Below are positions 43,822 through 56,674 of a DNA stretch of 64,000 bases, piece after piece. Within the stretch, counting starts at the first letter, position 1. Each line of letters opens with the position of its first letter. Origin of the DNA: Cystobasidiopsis lactophilus (Eukaryota > Basidiomycota > Agaricostilbomycetes > Agaricostilbales > Chionosphaeraceae); NCBI GenBank assembly GCA_001599975.1, contig BCIO01000004.1:405904-469903 (forward strand), written 5' to 3'. The position numbers and the translations under genes were made by a program. Under the pieces are notes generated by a model, which was given only the letters and a program-made list of their open reading frames with translations, searched no databases and was not told the DNA's origin.

Positions 43822-45131
43822 ATGATTGAAATCGTGGTCATTGGCACCTCCTATGGCGGCTTGGGATTCGTCAAAGCCATCATCAAGAAGCTGCCGAAGG
43901 AGGCCCAAATCACTGTGAGTGCCCAGCCCTCTGTTTCTGGGTCAATGCTGAGAGAACCTTAAAGATAATAGATCCTAGTGACCAAATCGTGTGGCACATT
44001 GGCCTAGTGCGAGGCATCGTGTCCAAGGAGTACGCGGAGCAGCTCTTCGTCCCGACCCCGACCGTCTTGGATAAATACCCTCAAGTGCATCATGTGCAGG
44101 ACTACGTCCAGTCTGTTGACCACAAGATCAATTCTCTGACTCTGAAGAGCGGTACGGTCCTTCAATATGACTTCCTTGTGGTTGCATCCGGCGCGACATC
44201 CGCCACGCCTTGGAAGGCGGCGACAGAAGGCCTCAACCCTACGGCCTCTCTTAGGCAATACTGTTTTGATGCTGTGGATGCAATCTCCAGATGCAAGACC
44301 ATCGTCGTTGGAGGCGGAGGTGAGCGCTCTGTGCTGCACCAAGCGTGACCTCTTCTCGAACTTTTGATCACAGGAGCACTCGGTGTTGAGGTTGCGGCTG
44401 AGGTCAGAGAGCATTTTCCTGACAAGCGAGTTGTGCTGGTGCAGTAAGCGAAGGTTCTGCTGAAAAGAGGAATCGCTCAAACGCAGGCCGCAGCTCCAAA
44501 GCTCAACTGCTCGAAGCTGGACCTTGGCCCTCGTGGATGGGCGATCGATGCCTGCAGCAGTTCCAAAAGCACGATATCCAAGTCATCTCATCGACTAGAG
44601 TCTTGGAACCGCGCGACACCTCGTTCAAGCTCGGCTCTGTGCGTCTCTCGAGCGGCGAACAATTGGACAGCGTCTGCTACTTCGCAACTGCCAATTACAA
44701 GCCAAATACCTCCTTCTTGTCCGAGTCCTTCCTTGATTCGAGCGGCCACGTGAAGATCAACGCCACTCTTCAGACCTTGGTGGCGGAGAATATTTTTGCT
44801 GTTGGTTCGTCTGCTTCTTCTCCCAGTCCTCGCACCAGGAAGTCTAATGGGTTTCAGCACAGGAGACGTGAACACGCTTCCTCAACGCTTCGCAGGGTCG
44901 GCTTGGCATGCTGGCATGGCGGCAGCCACAAATGCGCTAGACCTGATGGCTGGCCGCAAGCCGTCAAAGGAGTTTAAGGGCCGCTCTCGCTTCACTGGTG
45001 CCATCACGCTTGGCACATTCTACGGGCTCGGTGTCATAGCTGGCTGGATTCGAGTGCCCTCGTTCATCATCCGCTGGATCCAAGGGCGTGATTTGGGCGT
45101 GGCCCGCTTCCGCAAGACGCTCGCCAAGTGA
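43822..45131 (+). CDS. AIF/FSP1-like FAD-dependent oxidoreductase
   Basis: Pyridine-nucleotide-disulphide oxidoreductase family, AIFM2/FSP1-like (quinone reductase type). Exon 1 MIEIVVIGTSYGGLGFVKAI holds the FAD-binding GxxxGG. An intron (GTGAGT...TTAAAG) leads to IIDPSDQIVWHIGLVRGIVS. Further motifs are LQYDFLVVASGATSA, TIVVGGG|ALGVEVAAEV (second dinucleotide fold across an intron), NIFAVGSSA and GDVNTLPQRFAGSAWHAGMA. The C-terminus has FTGAITLGTFYGLGVIAGW and FIIRWIQGRDLG. The membrane-like C-terminal part suggests association with a mitochondrial or lipid-droplet membrane, an inference. Stop TGA 45129-45131. Confidence 0.87.
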
Positions 45132-45313
45132 TCGCTTGTCATGGATAGTTCGCGGTTAATTGTAGTATTGCCATCCAGCACATCCCTTGCAATCCGAGCC
45201 TATCAAGGCCGAGATCGGGAACGCGGGGTCCCGCTGAAGGACTTGGCCCTGCGCGTGAACTTTCTCTTCCGCTTTCCTCCAGCCCCAACCTCTCTAGACC
45301 TTTAGAACAGACC

Positions 45314-47172
<1,859 letters not shown>

Positions 47173-47303
47173 AGGGTGTTAGACTCCATTTATTGCCACG
47201 TCCCACTCTCTTTTTTCCCTCTGTATGCGAATGTAGACGCGCTTCTACGCATTGTGCATGGATCAAGCTCAAACATGGAAGGGCTGCGCCTTCCACTAGC
47301 CGC

Positions 47304-47312
47304 TTTGCCACC
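47304..47312 (-). promoter_or_regulatory. PACE-like element (TTTGCCACC)
   Basis: Exact match about 250 bp upstream of the RhoGEF start, in the 390-bp gap after the nitronate monooxygenase. Confidence 0.4.
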
Positions 47313-47561
47313 CGCTCACCTAAAAAGTCAACAATGAATTTAAGTTGCTCCAGATCAGCGCGTCTGCTCATCGAGCCCCCCTCCGGGCCTGGCGTCCATC
47401 CCTTTGGCCAGCAGCGGCGATGATGTCGCTGTTGACGACGCGCCTGTGACGTCCGCGCCGAATAGGAGGTCGCCCCGTATCAACTGGCAAAAAAAGGAGG
47501 CCGCCGACGCACACCAAAACACACGCCGGTCCACTTGGGAATCAGCAGCGAGGCCGCATCA

Positions 47562-50206
47562 ATGTCTGGCTTCTATCCCATGTCAGTTGCATCTCACAGT
47601 GGACGCAAAACACACAGGCTGACCCGGGCCCGAATGAACAGTCCCAACTCGCGCCCGCCCTCGTTGACGCTGTCCGAGGATTCCATCTTGTCCACTTCCT
47701 CCTCCTCCAACACCTGCGTCACCCCGCCTAGGGACGCCAGGCATGCGCTCGTCAGGCTCAGGAGGACCTCGATGCCCGCCGGCCTGCCCACACTGCGCAA
47801 CAAGCGGGCCTCCGTCGCCTCCAACCTCTCCTTCGAGTCTTTGGCCGAGGAGAGCCCCTCGGAGCCCTTGCAGTCCATCGAGACCGTCTTGAACGCCCAC
47901 CAGCAGCCAGTAAAAGCGCTGCGTCGCGCTTCGCCCCACTCGCTGCTCCAGCAGCAGGCTGGCGAGAACCGACTTTCGCTCCCAGACCAGCCGCGCTCCC
48001 TCTCGCCCGGCTCGCCTCCTTCCTCTGCAGTAAACAAGAGGTCCAGAAAGGCTTCATCGTCCTCTGCTAGATCGTCGTCCCACCGGAGGCAGATGCACCG
48101 GGCAGTCACCGAACCGCTGCCCAGGCTGTCCCCGTTGGAGATGGAGCGCCGGCTGCAGAACCAGGTCAAGAGGGAGCGCATCATCCAGGAGCTGGTGGAC
48201 ACAGAGCGAACCTACGTTGGCGTGCTCACAGAAGTTGAAAAGGTGCGTTCGACTTTCACTTCTTAGCAAATGGTGATCCCTCGCTTTTGCTCATGACGAC
48301 GTCTTGAGGGCACAGCACTACTTGGAGCCTTTACAGCAGTCGTTAAAAGAGGATGAGGTGCCCATCTTAGGCCGCCAAGCTCTGGCCGAAGTCTTTTCGA
48401 ACTTCACCGACATCCTCGTCCTCGCCCGCGAGGTGCTCCGCCGCTTGGACCAGGGCGTGGCGCCGCGCGTGCTGCTTGAAAAGGTGGAAGAGGACGCTGC
48501 TTCGCTTCTTTCTTCCCAACTGGTGGCGTCGCCCGTGGACGTCACTCAGGGGTCGGTCTCACTTCAGGAGTCATCGACCCAGCGGCCCGCGGCCGTCGCC
48601 TCGGGCTTGCCCGGCTCGCTCTTGCTGCCGCTCTGCCCCTTCCTCAAGTGCTACTCGCTCTTCATCCAAAACTTCTCCCGCTCGCTCCAGCGCATCCAGC
48701 TCGAAGAGGACTCCAACCCGCAATGGCGCGCTTTCGTCGACCAGCGCCGCCGCATGGGCGTCGGCAGAGGCATCTCGCTGGGCGGCATGATGCTCAACAT
48801 CGTCCAGCGCATCCCGAGGTACAAGCTGCTCCTCGCCGACCTGCTCGCCAAGACGGACGAGTCGCACGAGGACTTTGTTGACCTCTCAAAAGCGTTCAAG
48901 ATTGTCGATGAAGGTGCAGCATCGGTTATCTACTCTAGGCGGACTGTTGTTGGTCTAAATGATCCACTTGTCGCACAGTCGCCAGCTTCCTGGACTCGGC
49001 CATCAAAGCGCACGACGCCACTCGCAAGCTCTTCGAGCTCCAAAAGGCCTTCATCAACCTGCCCATCGCTCTCATCGCTCCAGGGCGGCGGCTGATCAAG
49101 CAAGGCACCCTCATCAAGGTCTGCCGCAAGGACGAGCAGTACCGGACCTTCTTCCTCTTCACCGACCTGCTCATCTACGCCTCCAAGACTTCCGACCAGC
49201 CTTACCACCAGCGCTTCAGCCGAGCGGTGTCCCTAAGCGGGTTGGCAGCATTGGCAGAAGGGCGGCTGGCCAGCGGGGCGACCAAGTTGGACTGGAGCGA
49301 GCTGGGCGGCCAGACGGCGTGGGGCGCCGAAGATCAAGCGCCAACCAAAAGGTTCACCTTCAACCGCTCCTTGCCGCTCAAGGACATCACCGTGGTCTCG
49401 GCGGAGAACAACTACTTTGAGATCCGGAGCTCTGAGAAGAGCTTCGCGGTCGCTGCTAGTGCGTTATGTCCTACATTACTCCTTGTGCGAGTAGTTGTTG
49501 ATGAGACGTCTACGCACAGGCTCGCTGGACGAGAAGCAGATCTGGATCGACGCTATTCGGACCGCCAAGGAAGAGTTGCTTGCGTCCATGCGCACCTTGC
49601 AAACCTCGGACAGCGAGGACGACCTCCGGCCGCTGACTTTCACCATCCCTACGTTGGCCAGGAGCACGACCACTACGTCCAGCTCCTCCGGTGCGGCGAC
49701 GCCGATCTTGGACGATGAGCACTTTGTCAACTCGCCCGACCTCTCGCCGCTCGCCACGCCAGATCCGGGCATGAGCACGTTCGACCTCTCCCTACCTTCT
49801 GAATCCCTCATCACTCGCCCGCCGGGCGTTCATGTGGCGCGCAACTACTCAGCGCCGGTCTGGGTGCCGGACGCTAAAGCCAACAAGTGCATGCGCTGCG
49901 CCGAGGGCTTTGGCGTTTGGCGGCGGAAGCACCACTGCCGGCTGTGTGGACACGTCGTCTGCTGGTCTTGCTCCTCTAACGTGAGTTCACTGGGTCTTTC
50001 AGCTGGAATTTGGCTGAAAGGCGGTGAGATCCTCACAGACCTTTATCATCCCGGCGACCGGCAGTGGCAAAATGGACCAGCTAAGCAGGGCTTGCGACTC
50101 GTGCTTTGCTTCCTGCTTCGAAGGCCAGTCAAAGCCCAGCATGTCTGCCAGCGCCACCTTGCCCGACCTCGCCAGTTTTGCGCGCATGTCTTTACGAGCC
50201 TCTTAA
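47562..50206 (+). CDS. FGD-type Rho guanine nucleotide exchange factor (DH-PH-FYVE)
   Basis: Exchange factor for Rho/Cdc42-family GTPases, probably recruited to PI3P-rich membranes. A Ser-rich disordered N-terminus of about 190 aa precedes the DH domain. That domain starts ERIIQELVDTERTYVGVLTE and runs through LFIQNFSRSLQRIQLEED to GGMMLNIVQRIPRYKLLLAD, the conserved helix. The PH domain begins RRLIKQGTLIKVCRKDEQYR, with FFLFTDLLIYASK, and ends SLDEKQIWIDAIRTAKEELL. A FYVE zinc finger follows: CMRCAEGFGVWRRKHHCRLC, then GHVVCWSCSSN, an intron, and ACDSCFASCFE. The RRKHHCR core for PI3P is intact. Stop TGA 50204-50206. Overlapping minus-strand frames are shadows. Confidence 0.93.
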
Positions 50207-50692
50207 CGCCCCCCTTTCGCATTTCCTGTCTACAGCTCTTGGACTGTTCTCTCCTTGCTCCTTGTATTCTTTCTTTGTTACGGCTTTGCCCTCACGCACG
50301 CGCATGCTTTCCCTGTAATATAGCACTGTTCAAATTTTCTCTCCAATTCTGCCCCCCGGTGGGCCACTGTCGACTACTTCTCTGGAACCAGAAAGACCCA
50401 TCGCACGCCTGGTGGCAAAAGGCGGTGGCGACAGACGCCGACGGCGAGCCCTCGAAAATTGAAACCGCCCTTCACTCTCTTGCACCTTGGCCGTGACCTT
50501 GCTCCCCCGTTTGACCTGCTTTCCTGTTCTCTGCGCGTGTCTAGATCTGATACGACGACCTCACTGCGGTAAATCAAGCCCTCTCGCAGGCAGGATGCCT
50601 AGCTGCCGTCTCCCCACCTGCGGCAGGCGCCCCTCTCCACGTCTTTGCATCTCCTGCTCCCCTTTTTGTGCTGTCACTGCCAAGCCAGCAAA
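50207..50692. other. Intergenic region upstream of the APH-like kinase
   Basis: 486 bp, pyrimidine-rich, with a PACE-like element at 50411. No gene. Confidence 0.45.
50411..50419 (+). promoter_or_regulatory. PACE-like element (GGTGGCAAA)
   Basis: Exact match (GGTGGCAAAA) about 280 bp upstream of the APH-like kinase. Confidence 0.4.
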
Positions 50693-52305
50693 ATGCCTTT
50701 CAAGCTGAATCCCACTCCTTTTGAGCCTGTGCGCGTCAATGATGCCAAAATTGCGCGCATCCGAGAGATCTACGAGCGCGACCAAAAGAATCCGGCCAAG
50801 GCTGTCAAGCTGCATGATATTCCCGCGCACTACGAGGATGTCACCCTGGACTGGGTCACTGCTGTTCTCTGTCGAGACATCCCTGGTGGCAAGGCTACTT
50901 CTTTCCATTGGGGCCCAGAAGATGTAAGGCCTCCATCGGTGGCTTGGAACATGGCTAAATCGATACCAGAACGGCACTGCCAACCGGCGTCGACTGTTTG
51001 TAGAGTGGAACGATGCGGCAAAGCACCTCCCGGCCACCTTCTTCTGCAAGGGCACCCAAGGCTTGGGCAACCGTCTCAACCTTGCCTTCGGTTCGTTTTT
51101 ACCCTTGCTTCCCAAACTCTCCCTTGAGTTAAATGTGCGAGTAGGTGGTCTTGATAGCGAGATTGCTTTCTTCAACGTGATCAAGCACAAGACCAAGCTC
51201 GAAACTCCGGTCGCTCGATGGGCGCACTTCGACCCAGAGTCTTACAACTCGATTGTGGTCCTCGACGAGCTGCAAGACAAAGTCCGATTTCTCAGCTACA
51301 AGACCGAAATGACGAAGGACATGGCGAAAGGCCAGCTCAAGCTTCTGGCAGCCATGCACGCTCAGTTCTACGAGACGACGGATCCGGACATTTTGGCGTT
51401 GATGACCTACGCTCAAGGCTTTCAAGGGTGGACCCAAACGTGCTACACCCAAGAGGCAGCCGAAGTGGGATGGCTCGCGGCCGAGCCAGTCATCCCGCCA
51501 GAGCTCTTCAAGAAGGTCAACGGCCAGACCTGGGACAAGATCCACCTCGCGACGGACCGAGCTGCAGCTTTGCCTTTCTCTTTGGCCCACTGTGATGTGT
51601 GTCGCCTTTCCCTTTTGCTCAAATTCTTCTCGTTGATTCGTCGCGCATCAGGTTCATCTTGGTGTGTGCCGTTGTGTAATGATTGTGGAACTGGCACTCA
51701 TGCCTGTTGACATCTAGGCAATTTCTATCAGCGTCTGGACACAGGGGAGATTGGGGTGGTAAGCAAGGTGTGCCACGGTTGTCCAGTGTGTTGACGTGTG
51801 TCTCAGACCGACTTCCAATGCCTGGCTCGAAACACCCCGATCAGAGATGTGGCTTACTGCTTAACCACTGCTTTGTCTGTGGAGCAACGTCGGGAATGGG
51901 ATAAGGAGTTGCTGGACTACTACCTGGCCGAATTGGAAGCAGCCGGTGGACCAAAGCTTGACAAGGGAGACTTTCTGCTCGAGTTCCGTGTGCAGCTTTG
52001 GACTAGTCTGGGTGCGTTCTCGTTCCTGCTCAAGGAAAGTCAGCTGAACCCTTGTGTGCGGCAGTCTCCTGGACTCCGGTCTACAGGATCAGCGAGGTCA
52101 TGCCCGACTTCCAGCCCCAAGACGTCAGCTTGGAGATGATCAAGCGAATGGCGCATGCTTTACACGATTGGGATGCTTTGACCGCCATCGAGTCGATTCG
52201 GGATAGGTGCGCTGGGTCTTTCATTTGGTCTGACACGGCTGACCCTCTTGTACTAGCACGCCTCGTTCGACGTATGATCTCAAGTGGAGCAAGGATGCCA
52301 AATAA
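50693..52305 (+). CDS. Aminoglycoside-phosphotransferase-like small-molecule kinase
   Basis: Protein-kinase-like fold of the APH/choline-kinase/EcKinase group. It starts MPFKLNPTPFEPVRVNDAKI. N-lobe elements include ATSFHWGPED, LPATFFCKGTQGLGNRLN and a strand RWAHFDPESYNSIVVLDELQ, the hinge. The catalytic loop is SLAHCDVHLGNFYQ (H-x-D-x(4)-N) and is followed by TGEIGVTDFQCLA, the metal-binding DFQ replacing DFG. DVAYCLTTALS matches the helix after the activation segment of APH-like kinases. It ends STYDLKWSKDAK at TAA 52303-52305 after a short last intron (acceptor TACTAG). Substrate cannot be read from sequence; no link to drug resistance is implied. Confidence 0.82.
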
Positions 52306-52592
52306 CACAGCTGTGCAACAGTCTATGAATCGGAGCCCTGCTCCGCTTCTACTGCCGAATGCTATCTATTGACCTTGATCCGTTCATGCGCTGCCGTGTG
52401 CCAACCGACTTTATTGTTGTCACTTTGTGTCCTTGCTTCCATCGTTGGACTGCAATCTGCTCACTTGAGTGGCACATCGGTGCACATTGTGCTAGTCAGC
52501 GTGTGAATGCTGTCCCTTTGTTCCTCTTGCCAGTCCGAGACTGCTTTTAGGACTTTCGTTTCGCGTGGGTTCTTTCTGCTCAACCATTCGCC

Positions 52593-53311
52593 ATGCCCTG
52601 CAACTATCCAGCTTGCACTGGTCCCGAAGCTGGTACGTTACCTTCGCTTGCTCGAAGAGAAAACTCACTCTTGGTCCACGCTCAGCCTCTCCAGCTCACC
52701 TGCATCGCCCGAACTGCCCGCATTACCGCTGTGATCCAGTGGCTTGCCCGGGGCTTGACGATAGTAAGCTCCCTATGGATTGACCTCCGTTCGCTGGCCG
52801 AATTAATATAGGCTGCAGCAAAGTTCCATTCCGGCGATTGCGAACATTGGCCTGGCGAGAATGCTTGCAATCTTTATCACTGTACTGGGCCAACTGACTT
52901 TGGTAAGAAGGCTCTCGATCATTCGTTGGGACGAGTGCCTAAAGCGCCAAGCCAGGGGGCCATCATCACAACTTCTGCCGAAATAATCTCGAAGCACGGG
53001 AGGAGCGAAGCGCTTTTCTTCTCAAGTGCTACCCTCTTTCCCCCGATCTTGGATGGGATACTTCGGACGCACGAGCCATGGTTGCCTTCTTCGAGGGCCT
53101 GGCCTTGTTTTGCCCTGGCTATACACGACCAGAGTTTGCAGAGGAAGGAGTCGGCTTCAATCATCTCCACCGAACGTATTTGTCGTGTTTAGATGGTATA
53201 CTTTTTGTGCGACCTGGTGCGAAGAAGTGCTGAAAGGGTCGCCCTTAGCGTACAACACCAACATTTTGCAGATTCTGGGCGCCTTGGACATGTCGCGGAA
53301 TGCACCACTAA
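52593..53311 (+). CDS. Cys/His-repeat protein (novel zinc-finger-like, hypothetical)
   Basis: Hand-spliced model starting MPCNYPACTGPEA (ATG 52593). It is joined to AHLHRPNCPHYRCDPVACPG, then TKFHSGDCEHWPGENACNLY, HCTGPTDFGGHHHNFCRNN and a C-terminal part ERSAFLLKCYPLSPDLGWDT, AMVAFFEGLALFCPGYTRPE, FNHLHRTYLSCLDGILFVRP. Junction phases agree at every step, and each splice uses a GT donor and CAG/AG acceptor. The N-terminal 75 residues hold three modules of the form C-x(3-4)-C-x-(G)P-x(3-5)-H-x-H-x(2-3)-C, suggesting bound zinc. I know no family with this spacing. The 3' end is either TGA at about 53232 without a last intron or TAA 53309-53311 with one. Confidence 0.5.
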
Positions 53312-54474
53312 AGATTGAAGTACATCAGAAAATGTCGACAAACCTTTTTCAGTCGAACAATCCGCTCCTCTTTGTCAGACTATTGGCGTTTTGCGCCACC
53401 GCTGAAACACGAGGCGTTGGTGCCATTTTCGATAGCCTCAACGGCGGAGCTCAATGGACCCCTTGTTTCATCCAGTACTCGGTCAAGGCATATATCCATG
53501 GGCATGACCGTGAGATAGGCATCATTACGAATGGTCGTTCTTTGGCCGCTAATGCCTTGACCGCGTTCGTCTCCTGCAGTGCCGGAGCACCAGCTGAAGT
53601 ACATCGAAGCGCACCGCAACTGCAGTGCCTCAAATAAGGACAATGGGCACATTGGCAAGCTGGAACTTGCCTGCCGGACCCTCGTCTTCGTCGATCTGCG
53701 CAAGCCGCTCGTCATCTTCTTTTACTTTTGCGCATCTAATCCTTTTTCAGCAGTGCCAGACGATGCCAGCGCCATTCTTCCGCCACAAAGTGACCCTGCA
53801 TATTCTTCGCATCAAATCGAAAGGCTGGCGATTGTCGGATTAGCCGTTCACCAGCGCACCAGCGCACTAGCACAAAGTAGGTCGAACAAGGTTCTGGGGC
53901 AAATCTTCTCAACATCTTGCCTTGTCACAGACCTGAAGTGCACGATTGCACACGTTCCATTGCCGCTGGCCTACAATGCAACGCTTTTGGACCCACTGCT
54001 CCAACATGGATTGCGAGTATGGGCAAAAAAGGATGCCGATATGGTAAAAAACGTCTGGAAGCGCAGGAGTCCCGCCGGCGAGTTCATGGTAGGCATTCTG
54101 CTGTCTGAGCATCAGCTTTTACTCAATCAAGGTGATGAGCACAGTGTGCGAAACTTTGCTACAGCTTTCGTTTGTGACCCGTTACTGTGATATCATATTG
54201 TCGGTATAGCCCCACTGCAGTCTTTAGTCCTTCGTCCCCTCCATATAGAGGCGGAAATTCGCCACCGAGACGTCGGAATATTTCCAAGCTCAACTGCTCT
54301 CCAATACTATTGCTAGGACTTCTCATTGTGACGCAGTACATAGATCCCACTTTGGCTGCAGCCATCGCACGCCTCCTTCGATGAGGATTTTGCCACCCAA
54401 ATTTTTGCCACTTGTGGTGCACCTCAAGGAGCACAAAAAAGTCCTCCATCCTCCTCCCTAGGCAGCGACCAGCG
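53312..54474. other. Unresolved coding-like region
   Basis: Possible exons on +: APPLKHEALVPFSIASTAEL up to about 53510, HQLKYIEAHRNCSASNKDNG (about 53580-53700), FFRHKVTLHILRIKSKGWRL (about 53760-53835), and DLKCTIAHVPLPLAYNATLL (about 53930-54180). The joints I tried do not give one consistent protein. It may be a diverged gene, a pseudogene of the Cys/His gene, or more than one gene. The segment ends with two TTTGCCAC sites just before the bHLH start. Confidence 0.35.
54389..54397 (-). promoter_or_regulatory. PACE-like element (TTTGCCACC)
   Basis: Exact match 78-86 bp upstream of the bHLH start, followed by a near-match TTTGCCACT at about 54404. Confidence 0.45.
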
Positions 54475-55189
54475 ATGGCGGGCTACGACACGACGGCGCA
54501 AGAGGACTTTTTGGGCGGCGATGGGGCCAACATGTTCGAGCAAGGGGCGTTCGCGGATCCGACGACGGCGAGTGGCTTGTCCGAGCTGCTGGGCCAAGCT
54601 GGCCTGCCATTGCCTCCCGGCGGCGGGACGGACGGGGACGGGACCCAGTCGCCGGCTGGTGGCGCTGGCACCAAGCGCAAGCGAGGCGAGAGGTCGATAG
54701 AGAACGACGCTCAGCGCAAAGAGAGTCACGTTTGTCCCTTCTCAACACCTGATCTCCAAAGTCGAAGCAGCTGACCTCGACCTTGCCTTGGCATGTGATT
54801 GCGTTGTGCAGAAAGAGGTCGAGAGGCGCAGGAGGGAGAACATCAACGACGGCATCAACCGCATCAAGGCGCTGCTCCCCGCGCAGGACAAGAACAACAA
54901 GGGCGCCATCCTCTCGGCGGCGGCGGACCACATCGAGCTCCTGCTCAAGCAGCTCGCCGACGCCCAGAGCAACCAGGGCGTGTCCAGGATGATGATCGAG
55001 CACCAAGTGCACCAGCTCATCAAGGATCGAGAGGATGCGGTGCGCGCCACCGAAACTTGGAAGGAGCGAGCGGCCCGCTACCAGGCCCAACGCAACGCGC
55101 TCGCCGACATCCTCCGCGACGCTGGCAACGTCGTACACGTCGACGACGACAAGCCTGGCGTGCAGGTCGACCAGAAGCAGATCCTCTAG
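54475..55189 (+). CDS. bHLH transcription factor (Cbf1/USF-like E-box type)
   Basis: Two exons. The acidic/Gly-rich N-terminus (MAGYDTTAQEDFLGGDGANM) leads to a basic nuclear signal (GTKRKRGERS). The basic region NDAQRKESH|KEVERRRRENINDG is split by the only intron (54730-54811, donor GTTTGT, acceptor GTGCAG). Helix 1 NINDGINRIKALLP, a loop with KNNKGAI and helix 2 LSAAADHIELLLKQLADAQ complete the domain; His, Glu and Arg expected for CACGTG contact are present. A long C-terminal helix (ATETWKERAARYQAQRNALA) may extend dimerisation. Stop TAG 55187-55189. In yeast Cbf1 links methionine metabolism and centromeres; the role here is inferred only at family level. Confidence 0.87.
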
Positions 55190-55987
55190 CGGCGCTGGTC
55201 TTGGTGTTTCCCCATTTCATCACTCATCTTTGTCGGTTCCTCCCTTTGCACCCTATCGAAGGCTTGACTGAACGAGATGCAGACCCAACACTGTTCCCTG
55301 TCCGTCTTTCGCCGCCAGCACCGAGCTCGGTCTGGCCATGTACAATATTCGCCCTCAGCCAAATTTCAGAACGCCACCTGCCCGCAAAACGCTTCCCGGC
55401 CTGCGCCGCCCACCAGAAGCTGTATACTTCAATACACCTCTCATAGCTGCAAGGGGGCAAGCGCCGAGCCGCTTGGACAGCTTTCGCGCTCATTGTAACA
55501 GCCACCCTCGCCCGCGAGTTCAAAGTTGTAGAATGGAAAACAAGCGAGGCCCATGAGATTTCAGAAAAGCGGATCCAGAAACAACTGCGAGAGAGGAGTG
55601 TGGTAGCCCCATTGTGATATTTGTGGGGTGCGGCCGGAACGGAAGCAAATGCGAGTGTGAGAAAGGAAGGGTATGCCAGGACCAGGGTGTTGTGCCCAGC
55701 CCTTGAGAACAGCCAGTGGGGGTGGCACAGAGGCCAGAAGATGCTGGGAGGAGGTAAGGTGGGAGGAAGACGGGGGGATGGGGGTCGACAATTAAAAAAG
55801 CAGGGTTCCTTCAGAAGCATGGTGCATGTCGTGCGGGCTTTGAGTGGAGAGGAGGCGGTGATACAGGAAAGTCAGACTGAGGTAGTAAGTAGTGCGAAGG
55901 CGTCTGTTCCGCTAGCGCTTTGAATATCAGAACGCGGAGCTTGACAAGTTGTAAGGCGAAACACAAACGAAAGTGGGTAACAAGCGA
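55190..55987. other. Convergent 3' region, no gene
   Basis: About 800 bp between the bHLH gene and the minus-strand E2. It includes a purine-rich plus strand (55640-55800, AGGAGGTAAGGTGGGAGGA-like). Probably 3' UTRs. No convincing ORF. Confidence 0.4.
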
Positions 55988-56674
55988 TCAGTCGTAGGCC
56001 TCCTCAGCAGACTTGCGCGCCAGGCGTCGGACCTTCTTGCGGTAAGAGGCCAAGTCGTCCCTGACTTCGATGGCGGCGTCCACGTTGGCGGGCGACTCGA
56101 TGGATGGGGTGTCGGCTGACAACAGCGAAATGACAGACACGAGCTGTGCCGAGCGGCGGCCTCAGCTCTCGATTCTAAGGTTCAAATGTAGTGGGCAAAA
56201 CACACGATGGACTCGACGGTGTGAACGGGCATCCAGCGCTCGCCTGACGATTCGAAGGGGTTCATGGGGTCGTCGCCGGGCGGGTGGAGGATGGAGATGC
56301 AGACTTTGCCGTCCTTGTAGACGCTCGGGTGCCACATGGCTGAAATGAACTTGAGCTCGGGCGGCGACAAGGGAAAGTCTTTTGGGAAGACCATTTGAGC
56401 CTTGAGGATGGCAGATTCGTAGAGCGTATCAGGCGGCCTGTTCGTTCGCGGCGCGGTCAGCGCCCGCTCGCCCTCGCGGCCTAGATTATGATCTGGACTT
56501 GCCCGAAGATGGTGATAGCCCAAGCTGCTCAGGCAATTAGCGTGGACGGCAGCGCCAACAATGCAGTCGCTCACTAAACAAGTCATCGTCGTCCTCCAGG
56601 CCAGCACTAAACCCAGAGTCAGGCTTCTTTTGAAGCTCACGCAGCTGCCGCTGGAGGTGCAAGGTGGCCGACAT
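55988..56674 (-). CDS. UBC7: Ubiquitin-conjugating enzyme E2, UBC7/UBE2G2 type
   Basis: E2 of ER-associated degradation. It starts MSATLHLQRQLRELQKKPDS with GFSAGLEDDDDLF. A GC-AG intron (donor TTCGG|GCAAGT, acceptor GAACAG) then joins WAITIFG to PPDTLYESAILKAQMVFPKD. FPLSPPELKFISAMWHPSVY and the active-site Cys in DGKVCISILHPPGDD follow. The acidic loop of about 13 residues (GDDPMNPFESSGERW) is diagnostic of the UBC7/UBE2G/CDC34 group. After another intron it reads VISLLSADTPSIESPANVDA and ends RKSAEEAYD at TGA 55988-55990. The GDDPM..ESS.ERW pattern favours UBC7/UBE2G2 over UBE2G1. Confidence 0.92.

Noticed and set aside
47583-48202. Long minus-strand ORF (202 codons) opposite the RhoGEF N-terminus
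   Set aside because: Mirror of a Ser-rich, GC-rich coding exon. It has no domain, and the plus frame carries DH-PH-FYVE.
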